From CBDBND01 sp965262665 (GTDB lineage Bacteria; Pseudomonadota; Alphaproteobacteria; Rhodospirillales; Rhodospirillaceae): a stretch of DNA of 64,000 nucleotides. A model generated the notes under the pieces. It did not search any database, had not been told where the DNA came from, and was given only the letters and a program-made list of their open reading frames with translations. Where the stretch lies: contig CBDHFR010000002.1 of assembly GCA_965262665.1 (NCBI GenBank), positions 790,640 through 854,639 of the forward strand. The letters run 5' to 3'. Both the position numbers and the translations under genes were made by a program. This document shows, piece by piece, positions 45,291-54,281 of this stretch. How positions within the stretch are numbered: the first letter of the stretch is position 1; the number at the start of each line of letters is the position of its first letter.

Positions 45291-45459
45291 TCCACTCTTC
45301 GGAAGACCCTCAGTCCACCATCATCTATTTTGTATGGTTCCTGAGGATTATAAAAAACCCTTTAAATTGGTGGATTTTACCTGATTCCATTCTTGAACAT
45401 GCTTACCTATTCCCCCATATTCTAACACTATACGTGGGGATCAGTGTTGGGATAAAGCA

Positions 45460-45908
45460 ATGGGAAAACTTACGGCTGCGCGTCTTCGAAGCCTTTCCAA
45501 GCCGGGAATGCACGGCGACGGCGACGGGTTGTACCTGAATGTCACCCGTGCTGGTACGAAATCCTGGATCCAGAGAATCACCATTGCAGGCCGACGGCGC
45601 GATCTCGGTCTGGGAAGGTTTCCGGACACGGGGCTCGCCGAGGCGAGAGAGGCCGCGGCCCGCAATCGCTCACTGGTGGCAAAAGGTGTTGACCCCCTCG
45701 CCCAGAAGCGAAAGACCGCTACCCCGACGTTTTCCGAGGCTGCCAAGCGTGTCTACGAGGCGAACCGCCCGCGTTGGCGCAACGCCAAACATGAGGCGAC
45801 ATGGTGGCAGTCGCTGGAACGCCATGTGTTCCCCGTTATCGGGAACATGACCGTGGATCGGATCGGGCGCACCGACTTGCTGCGCGTGCTGACGCCGATA
45901 TGGGGATC
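45460..45908 (+). pseudogene. tyrosine recombinase/integrase, N-terminal fragment
   Basis: An ATG at 45460 opens the arm-binding domain (KPGMHGDGDGLYLNVTRAG, DLGLGRFPDTGLAEAREAAA) and part of the core-binding domain (RPRWRNAKHEATWWQSLERH) up to LLRVLTPIW. The terminus of an IS21 element begins at about 45909 and cuts off the catalytic domain. It is related to the fragment at 29695. Confidence 0.78.
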
Positions 45909-46439
45909 AATGAGAACGGCGGTGACAAATTAGTCCACGGGAGCGGCGGGAATGTCCCGGCCGCGGGCGGCGCAAAAGTCTGCCACCTGTAGCCTTCGAT
46001 CCTTTTGGGGATGGAAGGTGGGAGGATGTACTTGGTGGACCTTTATCTACGCGTGCGACTGGCGTGCCATGCGGAAGAGCTGAGCCAGCGAGAAGCAGCA
46101 AGACGGTTTGGGATAAGGGCAACGACAAGGGCAATGTGGAGGGAGTTGTTGGCTATGCCCGGCGGAACTTCATGACGCCGCTTCCCTGTTTCGCGAACTG
46201 GGAGGCCTTCAATGCATACCTGGAAGAGCAATGCCGCAAACGGCAAGGCGAGGTTCTACGCGGCCATGCCAAAACCATCGGTGAACGGCTTGAGCAAGAT
46301 CTCGAGACGCTGACGGCGTTGCCGCCCATCCCATTTGATGCTTGCGACAAGGTGGCGACCCAAGTCACTTCGTTGTCCCTGGTGCGTTACCGAAGCAACG
46401 ACTATTCCGTTCCCGTCGCCTTTGGCCATCACATAAAAT
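45909..46439 (+). mobile_element. IS21-family fragment with internally deleted istA
   Basis: The left end (TGAGAACGGCGGTGACAAAT) resembles that at 57193. An istA start at 46026 reads MYLVDLYLRVRLACHAEELS, QREAARRFG. It then jumps, in another frame, to the far end of IstA: KGNDKGNVEGVVGYARRNF, CFANWEAFNAYLEEQCRKRQ and RYRSNDYSVPVAFGHH. The middle of istA, with most of the catalytic core, and all of istB are missing. It is cut by a reversed IS3 fragment at about 46440. Confidence 0.78.
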
Positions 46440-47055
46440 GGACTGGTTTTACGCCGGTCCTCAAGACCGGCTTCGCCGAAGGCCCGGTAGCGATCATACC
46501 ATCTGTAGAATGTACGCGGCGGAATGCCCAGCTTGTCCAGGGTGCGCCGGACCGGCAAGTGGGAGTGTTCGACCAGGCGGATGATCTCCAGCTTCTCGGA
46601 TGCGGGGTACCTCATGCGCCGTATCCCCCAGCCCCGGTCATGCTTTTTTTAAAGCAGCCGGTTCTTAAGCGTCAGGTCGGCAACCAACTCCTTCATGTCA
46701 CGCATCTCGCGGCGCAGCTCTTTGACTTCGCTCGAGGAGGCTTGCCGGGCGGTGTCGCCCGAAAGCCGCTTCTTGCCGGCCGCCAAAAACTCCTTCGACC
46801 AGCTGTAATACAGACTCTCGGCGATCCCCTCACGGCGGCACAGCTCGGAAATGCTGTCCTCGCCACGCAGACCTGCCAGGACAATCCGGATCTTCTCCTC
46901 AGCCGAATACTGCTTGCGCGTCTTGCGTCGGATATCCCGCACCGCCTGTTCGGCGCTGTCTCTTGTATCCATCGATTTCTGCCTCATCTTCGTTTCCTTC
47001 AGTCTCTACGATGAGCCAGAAATCCTCCCTTATCAAAAACCCTCAATCTGTCCCA
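46440..47055 (-). mobile_element. IS3-family fragment, same type as 39465-40938
   Basis: On the minus strand, the terminal repeat TGGGACAGATTGAGG starts at 47055. orfA spans 46987 to 46649 (QYSAEEKIRIVLAGLRGEDS, CRREGIAESLYYSWSKEFLA), and the first 58 codons of orfB start at 46615 (MRYPASEKLEIIRLVEHSHL). orfB breaks off at about 46440 after GEAGLEDRRKTSP. orfA loses its last residues to a frame change in the T-rich tract near 46650. Confidence 0.82.
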
Positions 47056-47283
47056 TAGATAAGGTATGTTCAGTTACTTCGGTCAGGGATGCGCTTGGAT
47101 ACGCTGTAGTATGATAACTATATATTATCACTTACTTTATTCTCGATTCTTTCGAGTTCCAGCGCTTGCATTCCACACCGGCCTGCGCTTGAATGCGCTC
47201 CGATTTGATGTCAGTCGGTTGCGATGCGATTACGCATCTGGCAACGCACGACAAAGAAGGAAATACGCTAGCGGGAGGACACC

Positions 47284-48474
47284 ATGGCGGGACAGGGAGC
47301 GACCAAACTCTCCAAACGCACCGTCGATGCCCTTTGTGTCGAGAGCAAGGAGGCGGTGTTCTGGGATCGGGACCTGCCCGGCTTTGGGGTCAGGGTCTAC
47401 CCCACGGGGCGTAAAGTCTATGTTGTCCAAACCCGCGGCCCGGACGGGCCCAAGCGGGTGACCATCGGCCGGCATGGAAAGATTTCAGCCGAGCAGGCGC
47501 GTAAGGACGCAGCCGTCATCATCGATCGCATCAAGCGGGGCGAGCCGCCGGTTCCGCCACCGCCCGTTCCGGTGTGGACGGTGTCTGCTCTGGCCGAGCG
47601 CTACATGGAGGGCCATGTCGCGGTGAACTGCCGGCCGCGCACCATGGAAACTTACCGGCACATCGTCACTGCCTGTATCCTGCCGGAGCTCGGCGAACTG
47701 CCCATCGAGGCGGTGGACCGTGCGCGTGTCTCGGCCCTGCACGACGCGCTTGGCGACAAGCCTTATCAGGCCAACCAGGCAGTGGACGTGCTCTCGAAGA
47801 TGCTTTCCCTCGCCGAGGCTTGGGGATTAACGCCACCACGGCGGAACCCATGCCGGTCGGTGCGCCGGTATAAGGAGCGACGGCGCGAGCGGTTTCTCAC
47901 GGCGGAAGAATACCGGCGGCTGGGCCGGGTGCTGGATGCAGCGGAAGCGGAAGCGGACGGCTCGGCCTGGCCGTCGGCCATCGCGGCGCTCCGCCTGCTG
48001 CTGCTGACCGGATGCCGGCGGAACGAGATCGTGACCCTGCGCTGGGACGATGTCGACCGCACCGCGCGGGAACTGCGCTTGCGGGATTCCAAGACCGGTG
48101 CGCGCCGGGTTCCATTGACGCCGGCGGTGGCGGCGGTGCTGGACGGCATTCCCCGCATCGCAGGCAATCCCTGGGTGATCGTCGGCCAGAAACCGGCTGC
48201 GCATCTGCTTAGCCTCCACCCGATCTGGACACGTCTGCGCGCGCGGGCGGGGTTGGAGGATGTCCGGATTCACGACCTCCGCCATTCCTATGCGAGCAGA
48301 GCCCTGGCGCTTGGCGAGGGGTTGCCGATGATCGGAAAGCTCCTGGGCCACACGAAAGTCACGACAACCGCACGCTACGCCCATCTGGCGCGCGACACGG
48401 AGAAGCTCTCGGCGGCGAAGGTGGGCGGCAGCATCGGGGCGGATATTCTGCCCCACGATGGCGACGCCGCGTGA
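47284..48474 (+). CDS. tyrosine recombinase/integrase, first of a tandem pair
   Basis: 396 residues: DUF4102 arm-binding domain (AVFWDRDLPGFGVRVYPTGR, VTIGRHGKISAEQARKDAAV), a core-binding domain, and a catalytic domain with Arg in TGCRRNEIVTLRW, HDLRHSYASRA and GHTKVTTTARYAHL carrying the Tyr. The site GGGAGGACACC precedes the ATG. The next gene is a paralogue of almost the same length 42 bases later. The 228 bases upstream, back to the IS3 fragment, show no gene. Confidence 0.9.
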   Translation: MAGQGATKLSKRTVDALCVESKEAVFWDRDLPGFGVRVYPTGRKVYVVQTRGPDGPKRVTIGRHGKISAEQARKDAAVIIDRIKRGEPPVPPPPVPVWTVSALAERYMEGHVAVNCRPRTMETYRHIVTACILPELGELPIEAVDRARVSALHDALGDKPYQANQAVDVLSKMLSLAEAWGLTPPRRNPCRSVRRYKERRRERFLTAEEYRRLGRVLDAAEAEADGSAWPSAIAALRLLLLTGCRRNEIVTLRWDDVDRTARELRLRDSKTGARRVPLTPAVAAVLDGIPRIAGNPWVIVGQKPAAHLLSLHPIWTRLRARAGLEDVRIHDLRHSYASRALALGEGLPMIGKLLGHTKVTTTARYAHLARDTEKLSAAKVGGSIGADILPHDGDAA

Positions 48475-48516
48475 GGCGGACAGAAACGGGAGATCGGGAA
48501 GACCGGGAGCGCAGAC

Positions 48517-49728
48517 ATGGCCAAATTGCAAACAAAGACGATTTCGAGGCGCACCGTCGCAGCGCTCAAGGTCGAGAAGGACACGGTGTTCTGGGACAGC
48601 GAGCTGATGGGCTTCGGGGTGCGGGTCTATCCCTCGGGGAGTAAATACTATGTGGTCCAGACCAGGGCCGGAGGCGCCGCGGCGAAACGGGTGACCGTTG
48701 GCCGTCACGGTGTCATTACCGCCGAGGAGGCACGGCGGCGCGCGGCGCTGATCATCGCCCGGATCAAGGCGGGCGAGGAGCCTGTGCCCGAGCCCATGGC
48801 GGCGAAGCTGGCCGGCGGCCCTACGGTGGAAGAGCTTGCGGCGCGGTATCTGGACGAGCATGTGGCGGTGCGCTGCAAGCCGAAGACCGTGGCGATGTAC
48901 CGTCTGAACGTCGAGAAGCACATCGTGCCCGCCCTCGGCAAACTATGCGCGCCTGAGGCCAGCCAAACGCACGTGGCGGAGCTGCATTACAAGCTCCGCG
49001 CTATGCCCGTCATGGCCAACCAGGTGGTGGACACGCTGTCGCGGATATTCAAAACCGCGGAGGATCGGGGCCTTATCCCGGCGGGGAGCAACCCCTGCCG
49101 CTATCAAGTCAAGTATAAGGAGCGTAAGCGCGAGCGGTTCCTGACGGAGGAGGAATTCCGCCGCCTGGGCCGGGTGTTGAGCGCGGCCGAGACCTGCCGC
49201 GGTGTCTCGGTGCATGCAGTGGCGGCGATCCGGCTGCTGCTGCTGACCGGGTGCCGGCGCAACGAGATATTGACGCTGCGTTGGGAAGACGTGGATCTGG
49301 AGGCCAATGAACTGCGGCTCCGCGATAGCAAAACCGGCCCCAGGGCGATTTCACTGTCGCCCGAGGCGGTGCGGGTACTGACACAATTACCGCGCGTTCC
49401 AGACAACCCGTGGGTCATTCCGGGAAAAGTCAAGGGCAGTTACATGCGTAACGTCAATGACCCGTGGAAAATCATCCGGCAACGCGCTGGACTGGCGGAC
49501 GTGCGGCTTCACGATTTGCGCCACTCCTATGCCAGCCGGGCGCTGGCGCTGGGCGAAAGCCTGCCCATGATCGGAAAGCTGCTTGGCCACAGTAAGATCG
49601 AGACGACGGCGCGCTATGCGCATCTTGCACGGGATTCGGTGCAGGAGTCAGCAGCCCGCATCGCCGACAGCATCGCCGCCGACATCCTGGGCGGGCGGTG
49701 GAGACAGGCGTCCGCGCCGGGTTTGTAA
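48517..49728 (+). CDS. tyrosine recombinase/integrase, second of a tandem pair
   Basis: 403 residues, clearly homologous to its neighbour: TVFWDSELMGFGVRVYPSGS, VTVGRHGVITAEEARRRAAL, LLTGCRRNEILTLRWEDVD, HDLRHSYASRALALGESLPM and GHSKIETTARYAHLARDS. All catalytic residues are present. Two adjacent, co-oriented recombinases suggest they act together or arose by tandem duplication. The 166 bases after the stop lead into an IS21 end at 49895. Confidence 0.9.
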   Translation: MAKLQTKTISRRTVAALKVEKDTVFWDSELMGFGVRVYPSGSKYYVVQTRAGGAAAKRVTVGRHGVITAEEARRRAALIIARIKAGEEPVPEPMAAKLAGGPTVEELAARYLDEHVAVRCKPKTVAMYRLNVEKHIVPALGKLCAPEASQTHVAELHYKLRAMPVMANQVVDTLSRIFKTAEDRGLIPAGSNPCRYQVKYKERKRERFLTEEEFRRLGRVLSAAETCRGVSVHAVAAIRLLLLTGCRRNEILTLRWEDVDLEANELRLRDSKTGPRAISLSPEAVRVLTQLPRVPDNPWVIPGKVKGSYMRNVNDPWKIIRQRAGLADVRLHDLRHSYASRALALGESLPMIGKLLGHSKIETTARYAHLARDSVQESAARIADSIAADILGGRWRQASAPGL

Positions 49729-49894
49729 CGGTTCCTATAAACAAACCCTGCCGCCGTTCCCCTATGACTTCAATGGTATCTCGGGCGACAACATGATCCT
49801 GGGCATCGTCACGTTAAGTGATTGTAAGCTGTTTTCGGCATGTCTCCATGAGGCTAAGCCATTGACATTGCGTAGAGTGTCAATCGGCTTTCAA

Positions 49895-49924
49895 TGTTGA
49901 CCCCCGATCAGCGTCCAAAATTGA
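49895..49924. mobile_element. IS21-family terminal repeat, split by an IS110 element
   Basis: TGTTGACCCCCGATCAGCGT followed by CCAAAATTGA has the repeated-end look of IS21 elements. Its continuation, TGACCCCACC, is found 1.37 kb away at 51298, on the other side of an IS1111-type element. Confidence 0.7.
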
Positions 49925-50005
49925 TGGGGTGGACGCCTCCTCCCGTCGGCATCGCGATGTGCCAAGGTGGTGTTGCAGTTTAACCCCCTGAAGGAGGAGG
50001 CGTCC

Positions 50006-51028
50006 ATGGAACAGGTTAGCACTATGGGCATTGATCTAGCGAAGCGCAGCTTTCAGGTGCATGGGGCGAGTGCGGATGGATCGGTGGCCTTCCGCAAGAA
50101 GCTGAGCCGGGCGAAGCTCCTGGACTTCGTTGCCTCGCAGCCGGATTGCACGGTGGCGATGGAGGCGTGCGCGAGCGCGCATCACTGGGGCCGCGAGATC
50201 GGCAAGCTCGGCCACGAGGTAAGGCTGGTTCCGCCGATCTACGTCAAGCCGTTTGTGAAGCGGCAGAAGAACGACACGACGGATGCCGAGGCGATCTCCG
50301 AAGCCGCCCAGCGTCCGACGATGCACTTTGTGGCGGTGAAGACCGAGGAGCAGCAGGCCCGGGGCATGCTGTTCCGCACGCGCGACCTCCTGGTGCGCCA
50401 GCGCACGCAGACGATCAATGCACTGCGAGGTCACCTGGCGGAGTTCGGCATTGTCGCACCGCAGGGGCCGGCCCATGTCGGCAAGCTGGCGCTGGCCATC
50501 GAGGATGTGGGCTCCGGGCTGCCGGGGCCGGTCCGCGCGCTGGGCGTTCTCATGCTGGATCAGATCGCCGGTCTCGCGCGCAAGATCCGCGGCCTGGACA
50601 AGGAACTTCGCGCTCACGCGTCCCGCGACGAAGAGGCGGCTCGGCTGATGACGATCCCGGGGATCGGACCGATTACCGCGATGGCGCTGCAGGCCCTGGC
50701 GCCGCCGATGGAGAGCTTCCGAAACGGGCGCGACTTCGCCGCCTGGCTGGGCCTCGTGCCACGCCAGCATACCACCGGGGGCAAGCCGAGACTGGGCAGG
50801 ATATCGAAGATGGGCCAACGCGATCTCCGGCGACTGTTGATCACCGGCGCCATGGCCGTCGTGCGATGGGCGGTGCGGCGCGGCGAGACGTCGGATCCCT
50901 GGCTGGCCAGGATGCTGGCGCGCAAGCCGAGGATGCTTGTCGCCGTGGCGCTGGCCAACAAGATGGCGCGGATCGTCTGGGCGCTGAGGACGAACAAGGT
51001 GAGTTACCGGGCTCCCGTCGTCGCCTGA
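50006..51028 (+). CDS. IS110-family transposase (IS1111 group)
   Basis: A 340-residue recombinase that appears intact, starting at the ATG at 50006 after a strong GGAGGAGG. The DEDD RuvC-like domain has Asp in MGIDLAKRSFQVHG, Glu in VAMEACASAHHW and Asp in KRQKNDTTDAEAI. The C-terminal Tnp20 domain has TIPGIGPITAMALQA and RDFAAWLGLVPRQHTTGGKP. IS110 enzymes are guided by an RNA made from the noncoding end of the element. It is about as similar to the copy at 59001 as different IS species usually are; it is not a second copy of that element. Confidence 0.92.
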   Translation: MEQVSTMGIDLAKRSFQVHGASADGSVAFRKKLSRAKLLDFVASQPDCTVAMEACASAHHWGREIGKLGHEVRLVPPIYVKPFVKRQKNDTTDAEAISEAAQRPTMHFVAVKTEEQQARGMLFRTRDLLVRQRTQTINALRGHLAEFGIVAPQGPAHVGKLALAIEDVGSGLPGPVRALGVLMLDQIAGLARKIRGLDKELRAHASRDEEAARLMTIPGIGPITAMALQALAPPMESFRNGRDFAAWLGLVPRQHTTGGKPRLGRISKMGQRDLRRLLITGAMAVVRWAVRRGETSDPWLARMLARKPRMLVAVALANKMARIVWALRTNKVSYRAPVVA

Positions 51029-51297
51029 AAGAGCGGCGAGGGCGGAAGGTCGTCGGGGGTGTGAGCAGGACGGAGGACGAGTAAGGGCAAACGGTCGACC
51101 GAGACGGGATCGGGGAAACCAGAGATTGGGTCACGGGCTTGCAAGCCCGCAAAATTGATCTTGGACCCGGTCCGCGCATCTCCATACGGGCCCGCGGCAT
51201 CCTACCAGCCGCATCATGAGGCCGGACAGATGACCGCACCTGACCACATGCCCACGCCGTTCAAACAAATGCTTGCATCAACGGAGGCGTCCACAGA
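51029..51297 (+). ncRNA. candidate seekRNA/bridge RNA of IS110 element 1
   Basis: Noncoding stretch downstream of the transposase, where IS1111 elements encode their guide RNA. It contains GATTGGGTCA (51124-51133), a perfect 16-base palindrome CGGGCTTGCAAGCCCG (51134-51149), and CAAAATTGA (51150-51158), directly adjacent. CAAAATTGA is identical to the left half of the occupied target (49916-49924). GATTGGGTCA matches the reverse complement of the right half (TGACCCCACC at 51298-51307) at 8 of 10 positions. Function is inferred; no transcript data are available. Confidence 0.65.
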
Positions 51298-51560
51298 TGA
51301 CCCCACCTGAGGGGTACGGCGGCGGTTGTCCCGGTAGCCAATAGGGGGGACCCGTGCGGCTTCGCGTAGCGCTTTGCGCTAACGCGGAGTGAAGCCGCGT
51401 GGGGGGCTGTTGATTAACTGGGGCAACCCGGGCCGCAGGCACGGCCGGCGTCCGATCAGGTGCAGTGCTTGAAGCGCCAGCTTTCGTTGCCGGTTTCGAT
51501 GATCTCGCAATGATGGGTAAGGTGATCGAGCAGCGCCGCGGTGATGTTGTCCGCCACAGC
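51298..51560 (-). mobile_element. IS21-family 3' remnant with istB tail
   Basis: On the minus strand the reading frame ending at 51456 reads ADNITAALLDHLTHHCEIIE, TGNESWRFKHC, the C-terminus of an IstB ATPase. Between this stop and the terminal repeat lies a strong hairpin at 51355-51399. The frame is open upstream to about 51700 (ADTRSRVGTIPAELERCRTF), but that part is not IstB, so a junction lies near 51560. Confidence 0.65.
51355..51399. repeat. large imperfect hairpin
   Basis: GCGGCTTC (51356-51363) pairs with GAAGCCGC (51391-51398), and AGCGC-TTT-GCGCT forms the inner stem. It sits in the noncoding end of the IS21 remnant. No T-run follows. Confidence 0.6.
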
Positions 51561-51700
51561 CTTATGCTCGATTCGGATTTCCTTGAGAGTTTCGTCAATG
51601 GCTTCGGTCGTGGCCTTGAGATCAGTGAAGGTCCGGCAACGCTCGAGTTCGGCGGGTATCGTTCCGACACGGCTTCGGGTGTCGGCGGAGAAGTCGGCCT

Positions 51701-52576
51701 CTAGTTTTCCCCACTGCGGCGCTTTTCCACCGTATCGAGATAGCTGGGACCATCATCGAATTCAGGAGAGATATCGAAGTTGTCCGCCCATACTCGCGCG
51801 TGGTTGAGGTAGTCCTGATCGAGATCATCCAAACCAGTCAGTTTGGTTCCCTCGAAGTGCCAGATCATATAACCCTCCACGTCGGCCATATCGAGCCAGC
51901 GGCTAAAGGAACCGGTAAACCAGCCAGAGGAACTGGCTTGGGCACTTGTGGTGGATTCATCTAAGGCTTCGTCAGCGGGTGAAAAGTAGGTGTGCACTTC
52001 GTAGATCGGTTGACGGGCCAAGGGGGCAAAATGTTGGGTGTCGAACACCCTGATGGTGCCTGCATCCGTGCGCCAGTCTAGCGATAACGGCTCATCATCA
52101 TACATGTCTGGAAACCGCTCCCGGGTGATGGGAAAATAGCTGCCCGTCGGTGTAAAGACTTCACCGTCCTGACGGCGCTGGGTGGTTGGTTCCAACGATA
52201 CTGCCCGGCCAGTCAAAGGATTGACGAAAGAGTCGATGAAGTCGCCGATTTCCGGATCAACGAAGAAATTGATGGATGAGGGATAACGCCGGTAGGTGTT
52301 CTCCGCTTCCCGGTGCCACCAGGATCTGGAAGCGCCGCGTATCTGAAGCAGTGGAGTTACCCCAGCAGAGGTCAACGCAAAGATGCGGCTGGAGCCCTGC
52401 CAAACGCTTTCGCCGTCTTCGGTCCGCCCCAGAATGCGCACCCATGCTACATTCTGTTTGGCAGGGTCATTGGGTAGTGCGTGAGAGTCGGCCTTGGCGG
52501 ATGATGACCACTGAGGTGCCGCCGCCCCCAGACCCAGCGTACCAATCAACGCCGTTGCATCCCGTCGTGAAACCAT
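51701..52576 (-). CDS. DUF1838 family protein, Tat-exported
   Basis: A 291-residue protein starting MVSRRDATALIGTLGLGAAA, a twin-arginine signal. The body has the DUF1838 pattern: VWQGSSRIFALTSAGVTPLL, YRRYPSSINFFVDPEIGDFI and DSFVNPLTGRAVSLEP. It is the second DUF1838 protein in the window but quite divergent from the one at 98. A membrane protein is encoded divergently from 52650. Function unknown. Confidence 0.75.
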   Translation of the reverse strand: MVSRRDATALIGTLGLGAAAPQWSSSAKADSHALPNDPAKQNVAWVRILGRTEDGESVWQGSSRIFALTSAGVTPLLQIRGASRSWWHREAENTYRRYPSSINFFVDPEIGDFIDSFVNPLTGRAVSLEPTTQRRQDGEVFTPTGSYFPITRERFPDMYDDEPLSLDWRTDAGTIRVFDTQHFAPLARQPIYEVHTYFSPADEALDESTTSAQASSSGWFTGSFSRWLDMADVEGYMIWHFEGTKLTGLDDLDQDYLNHARVWADNFDISPEFDDGPSYLDTVEKRRSGEN

Positions 52577-52649
52577 GGTTCAACTCCCAGTCATTCTTTC
52601 GGATGGCACCGCAGTCTAGCGCACTTTGGCAGGGTAACAGGAGCAACCC

Positions 52650-53294
52650 ATGGTCCCGGCCGACGTCTTTCACTATCTCCATATCGTAGTTTTCGCTGTG
52701 ATTGTCGGTATCGAACTGCCGGTGCTGTACGCCATGCGTCTAGCCCGGGCACCTGAAAGCAGTGACGCCACCCAAGTCATGGCCGTGCGCATCAAACGCT
52801 ACGCGGATGCCGTTTCCGCCCTCATGTTCGTTCTGCTTTTACCGCTGGGCGTACACATCGCCACACATATCGGGGTCTACACCCTGATGTCGGACACTTG
52901 GCTATACGCGACATGGGTGGTGGGTGCCGTCTGGCTTGCGATAGCCGTGATGTCTGAAATAACCAGCAACAGCACCATGGCCCGACGCATCTACAAATCG
53001 GAATGCGTGCTTCGCATCGTCATCGGTCTGGGCAATGTATACGACGCCGTGGTCGGGTTCATGGGCACAGGGATGATCCAGACCAACTGGCTGGCGACGA
53101 AGATTCTATTGTTCGGCTTAATCTTGGTGATCAGCGGCTGGATTCGCTGGCAAACCCAAACGGTGCGCTTCGCGGCCCTGGATGAAAATACTCACGACCT
53201 GATGACCACGTTGCGCAAAGCCCAATGGGGCGGCCACAGCATCTTGGCCATGGTTTTGATCGCCGCTTTTATGGGAACCGTGAAGCCCTGGTGA
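52650..53294 (+). CDS. hypothetical integral membrane protein
   Basis: A 214-residue protein with about five membrane segments: FHYLHIVVFAVIVGIELPVL, ALMFVLLLPLGVHIATHIGV, YATWVVGAVWLAIAVM, LLFGLILVISGWI and GHSILAMVLIAAFMGTVKPW. A His near the start (VFHYLHI) and its topology recall CopD/DUF2214-like membrane proteins, but I cannot assign a family. It is convergent with the next gene (10 bases between stops) and divergent from the DUF1838 gene. Confidence 0.65.
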   Translation: MVPADVFHYLHIVVFAVIVGIELPVLYAMRLARAPESSDATQVMAVRIKRYADAVSALMFVLLLPLGVHIATHIGVYTLMSDTWLYATWVVGAVWLAIAVMSEITSNSTMARRIYKSECVLRIVIGLGNVYDAVVGFMGTGMIQTNWLATKILLFGLILVISGWIRWQTQTVRFAALDENTHDLMTTLRKAQWGGHSILAMVLIAAFMGTVKPW

Positions 53295-53304
53295 ACCTTT
53301 GATC

Positions 53305-54108
53305 TCAGGACCCAATTTCCGTAATATCCAAACTGACAGTTTCGAACACTGAGCCGTCAACGGTGCCAAAACTAAGAGCCATGCGCAGAAGAAGGCGATC
53401 TTCCTTGGTCAGCCAGACCTTAGTGCCGCTTAGCATCTCGAACTTATCGGCGTTGAACGTCTTACCGTCAGCGATAGTGATCTCTTCCTCGCCGAGATAG
53501 GTGTATTCGGACAAGGAAACCACACCGACCATAGTGTCGTGGCGGGTCCCACCCATCCAATAGACCCCATGGGGCTGTTCTCCCGGCGAACCGAAATCAT
53601 AGTGAAGGAAATGGAGACCATCGGCCGACGCCGGGCCGACACCGATGGAGTCCAACTGATAAAATGCTTCGACCTCTTCACGGATCATGCCTTCTTCCGC
53701 CCGCTCAAACATCAGGTCGGACGCGGCGACGTCTACGGTTTCGTCCCGTTTGACCACGTATGCCGAACCGATGACGCCATTCTTGGTCCAGGTATTCAAA
53801 TACCCTTCCCGGGTATCCCCGTTGGGATCAACCCAGACCATGGCGTGGCGGGCCTGACCGGCGCGGAAATTGTCCGAGACCACATGCATGTAGCGGTTTC
53901 CGTCCCCATGCACATATAGGGTCCAATATTCGGTCGCGCAGGGCGCATTATCTTTCGACGGCTCCCGGCATTCCGTCGTGCCGCGGATGATTTTGACAAT
54001 ACTCGGCTTGCGGTCTTCCGGGCTGATCATTTCCGGCTGCGCCGACGCCGAGACAGACGTCAGCATCAGCGCAAACACAGTGAATCCGCAGCAAATGAGT
54101 GTACGCAT
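53305..54108 (-). CDS. hypothetical secreted protein
   Basis: A 267-residue protein starting at 54108 with a Sec signal (MRTLICCGFTVFALMLTSVS, cut after ASA). The mature part contains two cysteines (TECREPSKDNAPCATEYW) and beta-rich segments such as DGNRYMHVVSDNFRAGQARH and HGVYWMGGTRHDTMVGVVSL. I do not recognise the family. A longer frame opens at 54444 but would bury the signal peptide, so it is not used. Confidence 0.65.
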   Translation of the reverse strand: MRTLICCGFTVFALMLTSVSASAQPEMISPEDRKPSIVKIIRGTTECREPSKDNAPCATEYWTLYVHGDGNRYMHVVSDNFRAGQARHAMVWVDPNGDTREGYLNTWTKNGVIGSAYVVKRDETVDVAASDLMFERAEEGMIREEVEAFYQLDSIGVGPASADGLHFLHYDFGSPGEQPHGVYWMGGTRHDTMVGVVSLSEYTYLGEEEITIADGKTFNADKFEMLSGTKVWLTKEDRLLLRMALSFGTVDGSVFETVSLDITEIGS

Positions 54109-54281
54109 GGTGGGAGTCCTCGCCTGAGATTTATTTATTGGTAACGAGCTTAATGGGACAAATAGGACAATGTAAGCAGTCATGCATTGATCGCAGGACT
54201 TACAACTCCTTTTTTCGCTGGTGATCCGGTCTGAACTGAGGCAAATCGTGCGGCGTTGTTCCCTAAACCTAGAGACGTCGC

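Larger units (their letters stand above)
49925..51297 (+). mobile_element. IS110-family (IS1111 group) element 1
   Basis: The left end is TGGGGTGGACGCCTCC and the right end GGAGGCGTCCACAGA; they form the subterminal inverted repeats typical of the IS1111 group. TGA stands at both junctions (49922-49924 and 51298-51300). It contains one transposase and about 270 bases of noncoding sequence downstream of it. The target is an IS21 end. Confidence 0.82.

Noticed and set aside
47827..48921. 364-codon minus-strand frame
   Set aside because: Antisense of the two integrases, a product of high G+C at third positions.
50146..51084. 312-codon plus-strand frame
   Set aside because: Shifted frame inside the IS110 transposase gene, low-complexity Arg/Gly/Ala composition.
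51465..51704. plus-strand frame reading DFLESFVNGFGRGLEISEGP
   Set aside because: The minus strand here has a longer coherent frame joined to an IstB tail; the plus frame has no start signal.
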